From NCBI GenBank assembly GCA_003242035.1, contig QBMC01000024.1, forward strand, positions 1 through 37,403: a stretch of DNA of 37,403 nucleotides, in the 5' to 3' direction. A program made the position numbers and the translations under genes. Every line of letters begins with the position of its first letter. The stretch's first letter is position 1. The DNA is from Nodosilinea foveolarum. GTDB lineage: Bacteria; Cyanobacteriota; Cyanobacteriia; Phormidesmidales; Phormidesmidaceae. Under the pieces are notes generated by a model. That model did not search any database, was not told the DNA's origin, and saw only the letters and a program-made list of their open reading frames with translations. This document shows, one piece after another, positions 7,234 to 15,744 of the stretch.

Positions 7234-10194
7234 CTAAAACTGACCAGCAAGCGCCGCCACACAGCGATCGCAAATCGTCGGATGCTCGCTCGACGCCCCC
7301 ACATGAGTAGAGTAATTCCAGCAGCGATCGCACTTCTTGCCCTCGGCCTTAGCCACCCCAATCGTCAGCCCGTCTACCTCAGCTTGGTACTTAGTCGCCG
7401 CCACTCGATCCAAACTATCTGATAGCTCCACCTGAGACACCAAAAATAAATAGCGCAGCTCATCTACGTTATTGCCCTCAGAAGCCACGCCGTTCGCCGG
7501 ATTCATCGCGTTCAAAGTCTTTTGCAAACTTTCATCGCCCGTATTCAGCAGTAGCTTCGCCTCCAAAGAAGACCCAATCGCCTTATCCGAGCGGCCTTGC
7601 TCTAGCACCGTGTTCGCCTCATCGCGAATCGTCCGCAGCCGCTGCCACTTCTTCACCAAATCGGGTCGTACCCAGGCTTCTGACGTCTGCACCCAGCCAG
7701 ACTCAAACACCGAGTCCGCGCCCGTGTCGTAGGGCAAAAACTGCCAAATATCCTCAGCCATGTGAGAAAGTACCGGCGCGATCGCCTTAGCCAAATTCTC
7801 AATCGCCGCCGCCAGCACCGTCTGACAGCTCCTGCGCCGATCCGAATCCGCCGCGCTAATGTACAGCCGATCTTTCGCAATATCCAGGTAAAAGTTAGAC
7901 AGATCTACCACGCAAAAATTCTGCACCGTTTGGAAAAACTGAAAGAACTGATAAGACTCAAACGCCTCCTTCACCTCAGCAAACACCTCGCTCATGCGGT
8001 GCAGCATGTATTGGTCTAGCTCGGGGAGGTTTTCGTAGGCGATCGCATCCTTCGCCGGATCAAAATCAGCTAAATTCCCTAGCAAAAACCGCGCCGTGTT
8101 GCGAATTTTCCGATACACGTCCGACATTTGCTTTACATTGCGCATCCCCAGCCGCATATCGCCCGAGTAATCCACCGAAGACACCCAAAGCCGCAGCACA
8201 TCCGCGCCGTAAGGTGGTTCCTGCTTCTGATTATTGCCGCCCTTGATAATCACGTTAGGGTCAACGCCGTTCCCCAGCGACTTACTCATCTTGCGCCCGT
8301 TCTCATCGAGCACATAGCCGTGCGTCACCACCTGCTTATAAGGCGCATGGCCATTACAAGCCACGCTAGTGAGCAAGCTTGACTGAAACCAGCCGCGATG
8401 CTGGTCAGATCCTTCTAGATAAATCTCTGCCGGATAGTCCAACCCCGTGCGCTGCTGCACCACCGACGCCCAAGAAGATCCCGAGTCAAACCACACGTCC
8501 ATCGTGTCCATGCCCTTTTGGTAGATCTTCCCATCATTCCTATAAGCTTCCGGCAGCAGATCCTCCACGCTCATCTCCCACCAAGCGTCCGCGCCCTTTT
8601 CGGCCACAATCGCCTGCACGTGCGCAATCGTCTCCTGCGTCATCAGCGCCTCGCCCGTTTCCTCCTCGTAAAACACCGGAATGGGCACTCCCCAGCTACG
8701 CTGCCGCGAAATGCACCAGTCCGAGCGCTCCGAAACCATCGACGTAATTCGGGTCTTGCCCTGCGCGGGAATCCACTTCACTGTGTCAATTGCCGCGATC
8801 GCCTCACCCACAAAGCCCTTCACCGACGCGAACCACTGCTCCGTCGCCCGATAAATCACCGGCTTCTTCGTCCGCCAGTCGTACGGATACTTGTGCGCGT
8901 AAGGTTCATGCTTTAGCAAAACCTTTTCTTCACTCAAAGCCTCAATAATGGCGTCGTTCGCCGTCTTCAGCACATTCAGCCCTTCAAAGCCACCTGCTTC
9001 AGCCGTAAAGTTGCCGCGCGCATCCACCGGACACAAAATCGGCAAACCCTCCCGCTGACCCACCAAAAAGTCTTCCTGACCGTGACCCGGCGCAGTATGC
9101 ACCAGTCCCGTACCCGACTCGGTCGTCACATAGTCACCGCCAATCACAATCGGACTCACCCGGTCGAAAGCACTGTCTTTTTTAGCCAAGGGATGTCGGT
9201 AAGTCGATCCAGCGATCGCGCTCCCCTTAATCTCCGCCACCACCTTCAGCCCATTGCCAAACGTCTCCGACAGCTTTTCCGCCAGCTCCTTAGCCACAAT
9301 CAAATACTGAAAAGGATCTCCCAACTCACTCTCCACCACCGCATAGGTCAGCTCCGGATTCACCGAAACCGCCACGTTCGCCGGAATCGTCCAGGGCGTC
9401 GTCGTCCAAATCGCTACCCCCAGGCTGTCCCCAGGAGAATTTAAGAAGGGAACAAGCGTCTCCTTTGCAGCCTCCGAAGCACTCTCCATCGGGAACGCAA
9501 TATAGATACTTGGCGAAACATGATCCTCCGGATACTCCAGCTCCGCCTCAGCCAGCGCCGTCTGCGAAGAAGGACTCCAGTGAACCGTCCTCAGCCCTCG
9601 GTAAATATGGCCATTCTCGACCATCTTGCTAAATACCCCTAGCTGCGCCGCCTCATACTCCGGCGTCAGCGTTAAATAAGGATCTTCCCAATCGCCCCAA
9701 ACGCCATAGCGCTGAAAGCCCTCGCTCTGCTTCTGAACCGTCTCCAGGGCAAACCCTTTCGCCCGCTGCCGCAGCTTCAAAGGCGTCAGTTCTCGCCGCT
9801 CCGAAGACTTCATCTTCTGCAATACCTTTAGCTCAATCGGCAGTCCGTGGCAGTCCCAACCCGGCACATAGCGAACTTTGCGCCCCTGCAATATTTGGTA
9901 CTTATTGATAATGTCCTTCAAAATCTTGTTCAGCGCATGGCCCATGTGCAAATCGCCATTCGCATAGGGCGGCCCGTCGTGCAGCGTAAACGGCTCGCCC
10001 GGATTATTCTGCGCCTGATTCTGATAAATCGCCTTCTCGTTCCAGTATTTTTGCAGCTCCGGCTCGCGCTTCACCGCATTCGCCCTCATGCTGAAGTCAG
10101 TTTGAGGCAGCAGCACCGTCTCCTTATAGCTCTTCACCGGTGCTGAAGAGGTCTCTGAGTTTTCTGAAGGGGAGGCATTTTTAGAATCGTTCAC
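7234..10194 (-). CDS. ileS: Isoleucyl-tRNA synthetase
   Basis: This 986-residue class I synthetase charges tRNA-Ile with isoleucine in the cytoplasm. The HIGH-type motif is HMGH (residues 83-86, after DGPPYANGDL), the KMSKS loop is at 635-639, the editing domain has TTTPWTIPAN (264-273) and GTGLVHTAPGHGQED (361-375), and a C-terminal zinc finger uses Cys955, Cys958, Cys975 and Cys978. All catalytic and editing signatures are present, so it should be fully functional. The start is GTG at 10194; about 20 N-terminal residues are Ser/Asn/Glu-rich and not conserved in the family, so an internal start is conceivable. It lies 91 bp downstream of ycf66 in the same orientation. Confidence 0.98.
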   Translation of the reverse strand: MNDSKNASPSENSETSSAPVKSYKETVLLPQTDFSMRANAVKREPELQKYWNEKAIYQNQAQNNPGEPFTLHDGPPYANGDLHMGHALNKILKDIINKYQILQGRKVRYVPGWDCHGLPIELKVLQKMKSSERRELTPLKLRQRAKGFALETVQKQSEGFQRYGVWGDWEDPYLTLTPEYEAAQLGVFSKMVENGHIYRGLRTVHWSPSSQTALAEAELEYPEDHVSPSIYIAFPMESASEAAKETLVPFLNSPGDSLGVAIWTTTPWTIPANVAVSVNPELTYAVVESELGDPFQYLIVAKELAEKLSETFGNGLKVVAEIKGSAIAGSTYRHPLAKKDSAFDRVSPIVIGGDYVTTESGTGLVHTAPGHGQEDFLVGQREGLPILCPVDARGNFTAEAGGFEGLNVLKTANDAIIEALSEEKVLLKHEPYAHKYPYDWRTKKPVIYRATEQWFASVKGFVGEAIAAIDTVKWIPAQGKTRITSMVSERSDWCISRQRSWGVPIPVFYEEETGEALMTQETIAHVQAIVAEKGADAWWEMSVEDLLPEAYRNDGKIYQKGMDTMDVWFDSGSSWASVVQQRTGLDYPAEIYLEGSDQHRGWFQSSLLTSVACNGHAPYKQVVTHGYVLDENGRKMSKSLGNGVDPNVIIKGGNNQKQEPPYGADVLRLWVSSVDYSGDMRLGMRNVKQMSDVYRKIRNTARFLLGNLADFDPAKDAIAYENLPELDQYMLHRMSEVFAEVKEAFESYQFFQFFQTVQNFCVVDLSNFYLDIAKDRLYISAADSDRRRSCQTVLAAAIENLAKAIAPVLSHMAEDIWQFLPYDTGADSVFESGWVQTSEAWVRPDLVKKWQRLRTIRDEANTVLEQGRSDKAIGSSLEAKLLLNTGDESLQKTLNAMNPANGVASEGNNVDELRYLFLVSQVELSDSLDRVAATKYQAEVDGLTIGVAKAEGKKCDRCWNYSTHVGASSEHPTICDRCVAALAGQF

Positions 10195-10285
10195 AGGGAT
10201 CGCAGGTTCTATATATAAGAGGTGTACGCAAAAAATCAGAAGCGCAGATTAGGTCATTCTGCCTTGAAGTCCAGCCCGATTCAAG

Positions 10286-11497
10286 CTAGTCAGCCCAATT
10301 GCTATCTTCCCAGTCGTCATCTTCAAGGTCATCATTGTATCGACTATCGCCCTCAGCAGACGGGTTAACGTCAGCGTCGCGAATGGGACGATTGCCGACA
10401 GAAGCATTGCTAACGCTAGCGTCTCGGCGCGGAATTTCAATCATGGGCTTGGCAGGCTTGGGCTTAGTCAAAGAAACTACAACGTCTTTCACCCATCCCA
10501 CCAAAATCATTGGCATTGCTAACAAGCTAGGTTTCTTTCCAGCCGTCACCGTGGACAGAGATTTTGGCTGACTCGCCGCTACGGGCACCTGATCGCTCCA
10601 TTGAGTTTCGTGGGTCTTGTGAGCGATCGCCCTATCATCCACCCTCGTCTGTAGCCCCTCAGAACCCAGCTCTACAAAGCTCGACTCAAATTCCGACTCA
10701 GGCTCAACAGATGTGGAATCGACCTCATCAGCGATCGCTTCCTCAGCAGTAAAATCCTCAGAAACAGCTTCTTCAAAGATCAACTCCTCAGCGATAAACT
10801 CCTCAGCGCTGCCTGCTTCAAGCACAAGTTCCTCAGACATCAGCGCTTCAGATAAGTCCTCCTGGGGTACATCTTTCTCAGTTGCAGATTCTACAGCCAC
10901 GACCTCAGCCTCAGCGGAAGGCGGCGCAGAATAAGCCCAGTCAGCCACCGCCTCGTCTATATCCGCAGAAAGTCCCGTCGCTTCTTCTACAAAAGCAGTA
11001 GAAAACAGCTCCCCTTGCTGAACCTCAGCCAACGCCACGCCATCTTCTACAAATTCGTAGTCGTACGCGGGTCGCCGACGCGGATCTAGCCGAGCGTTCA
11101 ACCCAGCAGATCCCTCTACTGCCCGTCGCTCTAGTCGCACAGGCCGCACATTTTCATCCGGCACAATCCGCAGCTCATTCAGCTTGCTTTTTGCCCAACC
11201 GCCTACCACCTCAGGCGTCAGCACAATCGGTGTCTGCTGATAAACCGGCGTTTTCTGTCGGCGCACCGTCAGCGTTTGCCAGCCCAAACCCAGCAACAAA
11301 GCCACCGCCACCATCTGACCCAACAGCACCAGCCCGGTCATCTGCCCAGCGCCAAACCACAGCACCGCCGAATACAGCAGCCCCAACCCACCCCACAAAA
11401 AATCAGAGCGCCGATGCACTTCCGGATAAAAGAAGGCCGCTAAATAAAACACTAGGCTGCCCAACCCCAGCAGCACAGCCAAAACATGCGCAAACAT
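10286..11497 (-). CDS. ycf66: Ycf66 family protein with long acidic region
   Basis: The first 100 residues match Ycf66: FAHVLAVLLGLGSLVFYLAAFFYPEVHRRSDFLWGG is followed by further hydrophobic segments (three or four membrane spans), then a basic stretch and PIVLTPEVVGGWAKSKLNELR. Ycf66 is found in cyanobacteria and some plastids; its function is not known. After the membrane domain the protein is very acidic, and about residues 195-270 are built from repeated Glu-Glu-(Leu/Ala/Phe) units such as SEELVLEA, AEEFIAEE and AEEAIADE. A short hydrophobic segment near residues 320-333 is followed by an acidic tail ending DDDWEDSNWAD. At 403 residues it is longer than the plastid form, mostly through this low-complexity region. 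Neighbours ileS and the STAS-PGT gene are co-directional. Confidence 0.88.
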   Translation of the reverse strand: MFAHVLAVLLGLGSLVFYLAAFFYPEVHRRSDFLWGGLGLLYSAVLWFGAGQMTGLVLLGQMVAVALLLGLGWQTLTVRRQKTPVYQQTPIVLTPEVVGGWAKSKLNELRIVPDENVRPVRLERRAVEGSAGLNARLDPRRRPAYDYEFVEDGVALAEVQQGELFSTAFVEEATGLSADIDEAVADWAYSAPPSAEAEVVAVESATEKDVPQEDLSEALMSEELVLEAGSAEEFIAEELIFEEAVSEDFTAEEAIADEVDSTSVEPESEFESSFVELGSEGLQTRVDDRAIAHKTHETQWSDQVPVAASQPKSLSTVTAGKKPSLLAMPMILVGWVKDVVVSLTKPKPAKPMIEIPRRDASVSNASVGNRPIRDADVNPSAEGDSRYNDDLEDDDWEDSNWAD

Positions 11498-11570
11498 TCA
11501 CCAACCGCTTACAATCATCCTCATTGTGTCGGATCGAGGTTCACTTGTGCCTGTGAATTTGAAGCAGACC

Positions 11571-12623
11571 TCACATCGCCCCAGAATTTTTGCTAAACAG
11601 CACCATCACCGTCTTAAAGATGAGCTGAATGTCATACATTAGGCTCCACTTTCGCTGATACTGCAAATCCAGCCGAATTACGTCCTCAAACGAAGTCACC
11701 TTAGAACGTCCGTTGACCTGCCACTCGCCGGTCATCCCTGGCTTTACATTCAGCCGCTGCCACTGAGAAACCTCGTATTTTTCAATCTCATCTGGCGTCG
11801 GCGGACGCGTTCCAACTAGGCTCATATCGCCCTTAAGCACATTCCAAAACTGCGGAAACTCGTCCAGGCTAGTGCGCCGCAAAAACTTCCCAATCTTAGT
11901 AATTCGATGATCGTTGTCGTTCTTAAACAGCGGCCCCTCTAGCTTATTGACCACCTCTTTTTTGCGCGCCTCTGCGTCCACCACCATCGAGCGGAACTTC
12001 CAAATCTTGAAGCGCTTACCTAAAAACGAGCAGCGCGTTTGGGCAAAGAAAATGGGGCCACCGTCATCTAGCTTGATAATAATGCCGACCACTACCCACA
12101 AAATAGCCGTGAGCGTCAGGCCCATGAGTGCGCCGATAATATCCAACGCTCGCTTTGCCTTAGAGCGAACCGAGGGATGAGTTTCGGGTAAATTTCCCAG
12201 CGCCCGCTGGTAGCGCCCCCGCTTCAGCCGACCGCGCTGGCGCTGCTCCCGCTCTGTGGGCAGCGTTGACAGCCGCTCAATGTGAAAAACTTTGTCTAGC
12301 TCTGTTAACGAAAGCGCCATCATCACCTGGTTTGGCACATTTATCAGCCTTAGCTTCGCCCCTTTAGCTTCGCAAAGCTTATGGCAAATGACCAGAGAGC
12401 CAATGCCGCTGCTGTCTATAAATCGGGTTTGGGTAAAGTCGAGCACCACCTCTTTGAGAACTGTAGGGTGCTCGAATGCCTGTTGACAGCTACGCCTGAA
12501 CGACTCAGCTTCAGCTACGGTAAAAGATTGTGTAAGATGAATCGTACCCATTGACTCCAAAACCGATGCCTCAAAGCTGGCGGGGCTGAGCGAACTGGGT
12601 AAGCGGTTGTTGTGGCTAGTCAT
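11571..12623 (-). CDS. STAS domain-phosphoglycosyl transferase fusion (WcaJ/WbaP-like)
   Basis: The 350-residue protein has two domains. Residues about 25-118 form a STAS/anti-anti-sigma domain with FIDSSGIGSLV (68-78); Ser71 aligns with the serine phosphorylated in SpoIIAA-type proteins. A basic linker (about 120-157) follows. Residues 157-350 are a monotopic phosphoglycosyl transferase with one hydrophobic segment (162-183), FKIWKFRSMVVDAE, the catalytic Asp-Glu dyad in TSLDEFPQFWNVLKGDMSLVGTRPP (Asp254, Glu255) and the C-terminal PGMTGEWQVNGRS. PGTs transfer a sugar phosphate from a nucleotide sugar to undecaprenyl phosphate and start polysaccharide synthesis. The fusion suggests control of this step by serine phosphorylation, which is inferred. 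It probably works with the glycosyltransferase cluster at 933-6830. Confidence 0.92.
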   Translation of the reverse strand: MTSHNNRLPSSLSPASFEASVLESMGTIHLTQSFTVAEAESFRRSCQQAFEHPTVLKEVVLDFTQTRFIDSSGIGSLVICHKLCEAKGAKLRLINVPNQVMMALSLTELDKVFHIERLSTLPTEREQRQRGRLKRGRYQRALGNLPETHPSVRSKAKRALDIIGALMGLTLTAILWVVVGIIIKLDDGGPIFFAQTRCSFLGKRFKIWKFRSMVVDAEARKKEVVNKLEGPLFKNDNDHRITKIGKFLRRTSLDEFPQFWNVLKGDMSLVGTRPPTPDEIEKYEVSQWQRLNVKPGMTGEWQVNGRSKVTSFEDVIRLDLQYQRKWSLMYDIQLIFKTVMVLFSKNSGAM

Positions 12624-12957
12624 ATCAAAAAATCAGTAACAGTTCACAGGCTCAGCCGATTAAGCATGCTCAAACCGCCGTATCTTTGCAGAGCCTTTAC
12701 AAAAGACACTCTGTAAAGCTACCTCAGCATGAACGGCCTCAGATGCCTTGGGCCTAGTCGGATCAGTTTAGTCAGGTTAGAAAGTTAGGCAGCTCGCCTT
12801 CCTTAGATGGGTTATAGCGCGATCGCCGAGCCAAACACCTCACCCCACAAACAACCTACCGCAAGAGTCCCAAACAAAATGATTTAACCACATCATTTTT
12901 TAGAACTTTGCAGTAAATGCATCAATATAAATCTTTGGGGCCAAATTGAGATAAATA
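12624..12957. other. Divergent intergenic region between STAS-PGT and GIY-YIG genes
   Basis: These 334 bp must carry leaders and promoters of two divergent genes. Visible elements are a small dyad CTTTACA/TGTAAAG (12695-12701 with 12712-12718), one HIP1 site, an AT-rich hairpin at 12876-12899 and a TATAAA at 12926-12931 that could serve as a -10 box for the rightward gene. No ORF of merit or RNA gene is seen. Confidence 0.55.
12876..12899 (+). other. AT-rich hairpin with following T-run
   Basis: AAAATGAT pairs perfectly with ATCATTTT across an 8-base loop, and the second arm runs into further Ts. It could be a weak intrinsic terminator or an operator for the GIY-YIG gene 58 bp downstream. 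The stem has one G-C pair, so stability is low. Confidence 0.25.
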
Positions 12958-13626
12958 ATGACGCCCATCCGTCCGCGTCGTTTGACCTTGCCACTAGAGC
13001 CTAGCGTCACTATGTCCAAAGACAGTAGTCAATCCTTCCTCCTTTCAGACTCTGCCATGCAAGCAGCTAGCTACTCTACCTATCAAAACTTTCAATCCTC
13101 GCCTACGCTTTGCGCATCAGAACTTCAGAACTGGAAGCAGCGGATTGGACTTTTTCAAACGCATCTCCAAACAACGGCTACCCCGACGCAAGGTAGTTTA
13201 TTTGATACTACCAGTACGCAGACCTCGCTTGACAGCATCAAACCCTTCGAGTTGCGTCGTCAAAACACTGAATTTTGGCGCTGGCAGTTCGATGATGTCG
13301 GCGTCCCGGCTATGTATTTTGTCATCGACTACATTGCAACGGCTCAAAAAGGCCCGATTCTTTTATATATAGGAGAAACCGTAAAGTCTAACCAGCGATG
13401 GAAAGGCGTTCACGATTGCAAGCGCTATCTCACCAACTATCAGCAGGCCCATCGCGATACTGGGCTAAAGAGCGAGTTGGCGATCGCCTTTTGGCCCCAA
13501 GCTCCCGCCGACCGACCGGCCAGACAAAAGCTAGAGTCTCAGCTCATTTATAAATGGCGATCGCCCTTCAACAAAGAAAACTGGCGCTACTGGAACACCC
13601 CATTCATCACCGGCAAAGAACCCTAG
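12958..13626 (+). CDS. GIY-YIG nuclease-fold protein
   Basis: The 222-residue protein has a degenerate first motif, MYFV (119-122), a clear YIG in LLYIGET (137-139), a conserved Arg in NQRW (147), a Glu in KLESQLIYKW (193) and Asn in PFNKENW (205 and 208). These are the key positions of GIY-YIG endonucleases, so the fold and possibly activity are retained. The first 95 residues are Ser/Thr/Gln-rich with no recognised domain. The start may be the ATG at 12958 or the one at 13012 (MSKDSS); neither has a good Shine-Dalgarno. A Uma2-like nuclease gene follows 77 bp downstream. Substrate and role are unknown; mobile-element, repair and defence roles are all possible. Confidence 0.75.
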   Translation: MTPIRPRRLTLPLEPSVTMSKDSSQSFLLSDSAMQAASYSTYQNFQSSPTLCASELQNWKQRIGLFQTHLQTTATPTQGSLFDTTSTQTSLDSIKPFELRRQNTEFWRWQFDDVGVPAMYFVIDYIATAQKGPILLYIGETVKSNQRWKGVHDCKRYLTNYQQAHRDTGLKSELAIAFWPQAPADRPARQKLESQLIYKWRSPFNKENWRYWNTPFITGKEP

Positions 13627-13651
13627 ACCGAAACGCGGCAAACAGCCACGA

Positions 13652-13697
13652 TATAATCTAGACGTACGCTGTCCTTATAGTCGCCACAAACAGGAGA
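13652..13697 (+). promoter_or_regulatory. -10-like box and Shine-Dalgarno of the Uma2 gene
   Basis: TATAAT at 13652-13657 is 46 bp upstream of the Uma2 ATG, and AGGAGA at 13692-13697 lies six bases before that ATG, one of the better ribosome binding sites in the window. A matching -35 element is not evident. Confidence 0.45.
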
Positions 13698-13703
13698 ACT
13701 GCT

Positions 13704-14345
13704 ATGAGAGCTGTAAAAACACAAGTCCTAACAGATTGCTGGGTTTCAATGGCTTGGGATGAGTATGTAACCTGCTCGGAAGAGCCATCTCTAAAATCGG
13801 CAAAATGCTACTACCACGAAGGACACGGAAGATTTGAGATGCTACCAGTAGGGCCTAATCACGCCAAAGATCACACTGTCGCCAACGACGCAATTAAGCT
13901 TTTTTGCATTCTAAAATTCATCCCTATTACAGTGTTGGACAATGCTTCTTATCGAAAGGCCGGATGCGACGAATGCCAGCCTGATTTATCAGCTTATGTA
14001 GGTGACAAGGCAAATAAAGTACCTTCGTCCGGTGGGTTTATCAATCTCGATCTACAGGCTGCTCCCGATCTAGCTATCGAAGTGGCAAACACGTCGTTTT
14101 TAGATGATATTGGTGCGAAGCGATCGCTCTACGAAACCCTCAACATCTCAGAATACTGGATCGTCAACGTCGCCAAAGCAGAAGTCACCGCCTTCGAGAT
14201 ACTGAACCAGGGCAGTCAGCGGATCGCGACTTCCAAACTATTGAAAGGCTTCGAGTTCTCTGTACTAGAAGAAGCCCTGCGCCGCAGCCGTAAAACCGAT
14301 CAGAGCAAAGTAGGCAACTGGCTAATGCAGCAGTTTCAGTCGTAG
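13704..14345 (+). CDS. Uma2 family (DUF820) PD-(D/E)XK-type putative endonuclease
   Basis: The 213-residue protein shows the Uma2 pattern: ECQPDLSAYV around residue 90, PDLAIEVANTSFLDD, GAKRSLYETLNISEYWIVN and a C-terminal LLKGFEFSVLEEALRRS. The DL-EV and K-LYE residues correspond to the PD-(D/E)XK catalytic positions. Uma2 genes are strongly expanded in cyanobacteria, and their natural substrate is unknown. Two Cys (CDEC) just before the PDLS motif are unusual and could be incidental. The start is supported by AGGAGA. The 3' end is 5 bp from the convergent chrA gene. Full length compared with the usual 190-210 residues. Confidence 0.88.
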   Translation: MRAVKTQVLTDCWVSMAWDEYVTCSEEPSLKSAKCYYHEGHGRFEMLPVGPNHAKDHTVANDAIKLFCILKFIPITVLDNASYRKAGCDECQPDLSAYVGDKANKVPSSGGFINLDLQAAPDLAIEVANTSFLDDIGAKRSLYETLNISEYWIVNVAKAEVTAFEILNQGSQRIATSKLLKGFEFSVLEEALRRSRKTDQSKVGNWLMQQFQS

Positions 14346-14350
14346 CTCCG

Positions 14351-15562
14351 TCAAACCAATCCCACCAGATGCAGAAGCAGGCCAATAACACCGCCACCAA
14401 TCACCAGCCAAGCCGAATTGATCTTGAAGCGAAAAACCGCGATCGCACTCAAAACTGCCAATACAACCGTCACCCAATCCACCAAAGCCGCCTGCGCTAA
14501 CGTAAAGGTTACTCCCGCCATCAGCCCCAAAGAGCCTGCATTCACGCCATCTAGAAAGCCGCTTGCCCAGGGCGATCGCCGAATCTTAGGCACCCAAGGA
14601 TTCACTATTCCCACCAACAAAAAAGCGGGCAAAAATATCCCAATTGTCCCAGCAAGTGCACCCGCATTTCCTGCCAGCAAGTAGCCCACAAACGTAGCGG
14701 TTGTGAACACTGGCCCTGGGGTAATTTGGCCGATGGCGATCGCATCCAAAAGCTGTTGCGACGTTAGCCACTGATGATTCTCCACTAAATCTCTTTGCAA
14801 AAAAGCCAGCAGCACGTAGCCACTGCCATAAAGCACGCAGCCAATCTTAAGAAAGAACAGAAAAACGCTCACCCAGCCCAAAGAAACTGCTGCCGAAGTT
14901 GTTGTGCCTACCTGCGCTAAAGCGCCCGAAGCCGGAAGTAAAAACACGCTGATTGTTGTATTTTGAGACTGCCAGTTTTTCACCAGCATCACCGCCAAAC
15001 CACAAATCAACAGCAACAAGACTTCGTTGATTCCGGTGAAATAGAGGGCGATCGCCACCATCCCCGACATTGTCGTCGGCCTATCCTTCGCCGCCTTCTT
15101 CCCCAGCTTCCACAGCGCCTGAAGCACCACCGCAATAATCACCGGCTTAATGCCATACAGCAACCACGCCATCTGCGGCACGGTTTGATATTGCACATAC
15201 AGCGCCGCCAACAGCCAAACCAGCACCATCGCTGGCAGCACAAAGCTAATTCCAGCTACAAACAACCCTCGCCACCGAGCGCGCTCATAGCCAATATGAA
15301 TCGCCAGCTCAGTAGAATTCGGCCCTGGCAGCAAATTAGTCACCCCGATTAAATCTAGCAGTGCCTCATGGCTCATCCACTGCCGCCGCTTGACCACCTC
15401 GTCATCCATCATGGCAATATGTGCCGCTGGCCCGCCAAAAGCCACTGTTCCCAGTCGAAAAAACACCGTCGCTAGCTCAACGAGCCGATGCCGCTGGCCT
15501 TCTGGAGATAGCATTGCGTAATCAGAAGATTCTACCGGGTGCTCTTCTAAGTTTGGGTTCAC
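14351..15562 (-). CDS. chrA: Chromate transporter ChrA
   Basis: The 403-residue membrane protein contains two homologous CHR domains. The first has FFRLGTVAFGGPAAHIAMM and LLDLIGVTNLLPGPNSTELA; the second has FLKIGCVLYGSGYVLLAFL and LLDAIAIGQITPGPVFTTATFVGYLLAG. This bidomain layout is that of long-chain CHR proteins, which export chromate from the cytoplasm; some homologues have other anion substrates. About ten or more hydrophobic segments are visible. The start is GTG at 15562, with an ATG at 15514 as alternative; the intervening residues (MNPNLEEHPVESSDYA) are polar and dispensable-looking. It is divergent from the peptide ABC transporter gene across 182 bp. No chrB-like regulator is adjacent. 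Confidence 0.92.
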   Translation of the reverse strand: MNPNLEEHPVESSDYAMLSPEGQRHRLVELATVFFRLGTVAFGGPAAHIAMMDDEVVKRRQWMSHEALLDLIGVTNLLPGPNSTELAIHIGYERARWRGLFVAGISFVLPAMVLVWLLAALYVQYQTVPQMAWLLYGIKPVIIAVVLQALWKLGKKAAKDRPTTMSGMVAIALYFTGINEVLLLLICGLAVMLVKNWQSQNTTISVFLLPASGALAQVGTTTSAAVSLGWVSVFLFFLKIGCVLYGSGYVLLAFLQRDLVENHQWLTSQQLLDAIAIGQITPGPVFTTATFVGYLLAGNAGALAGTIGIFLPAFLLVGIVNPWVPKIRRSPWASGFLDGVNAGSLGLMAGVTFTLAQAALVDWVTVVLAVLSAIAVFRFKINSAWLVIGGGVIGLLLHLVGLV

Positions 15563-15744
15563 GGCAATACGCTCGGTTAAATGACTCAGCTCACCATTCT
15601 AAAAGCGATAGCAAAAATGCGCAGTGCTGCTCCATACTTTCGCTTTTGTGCGCTCACGGTCTGATCGCTCACACAGATCGCGCTATAGTTTCCTAAACCT
15701 TTGTGTCCCATCAGACATGGATTAAGCCAGGGAAATTTTAGATA

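Noticed and set aside
7472-10146. Several plus-strand ORFs of 75-130 codons opposite ileS
   Set aside because: Their compositions (Arg/His/Pro-rich) are typical of antisense frames in GC-rich coding DNA; ileS is complete and well conserved.
10564-10934. Ser-rich plus-strand ORFs opposite ycf66
   Set aside because: They are antisense readings of the Glu-rich repeats of Ycf66.
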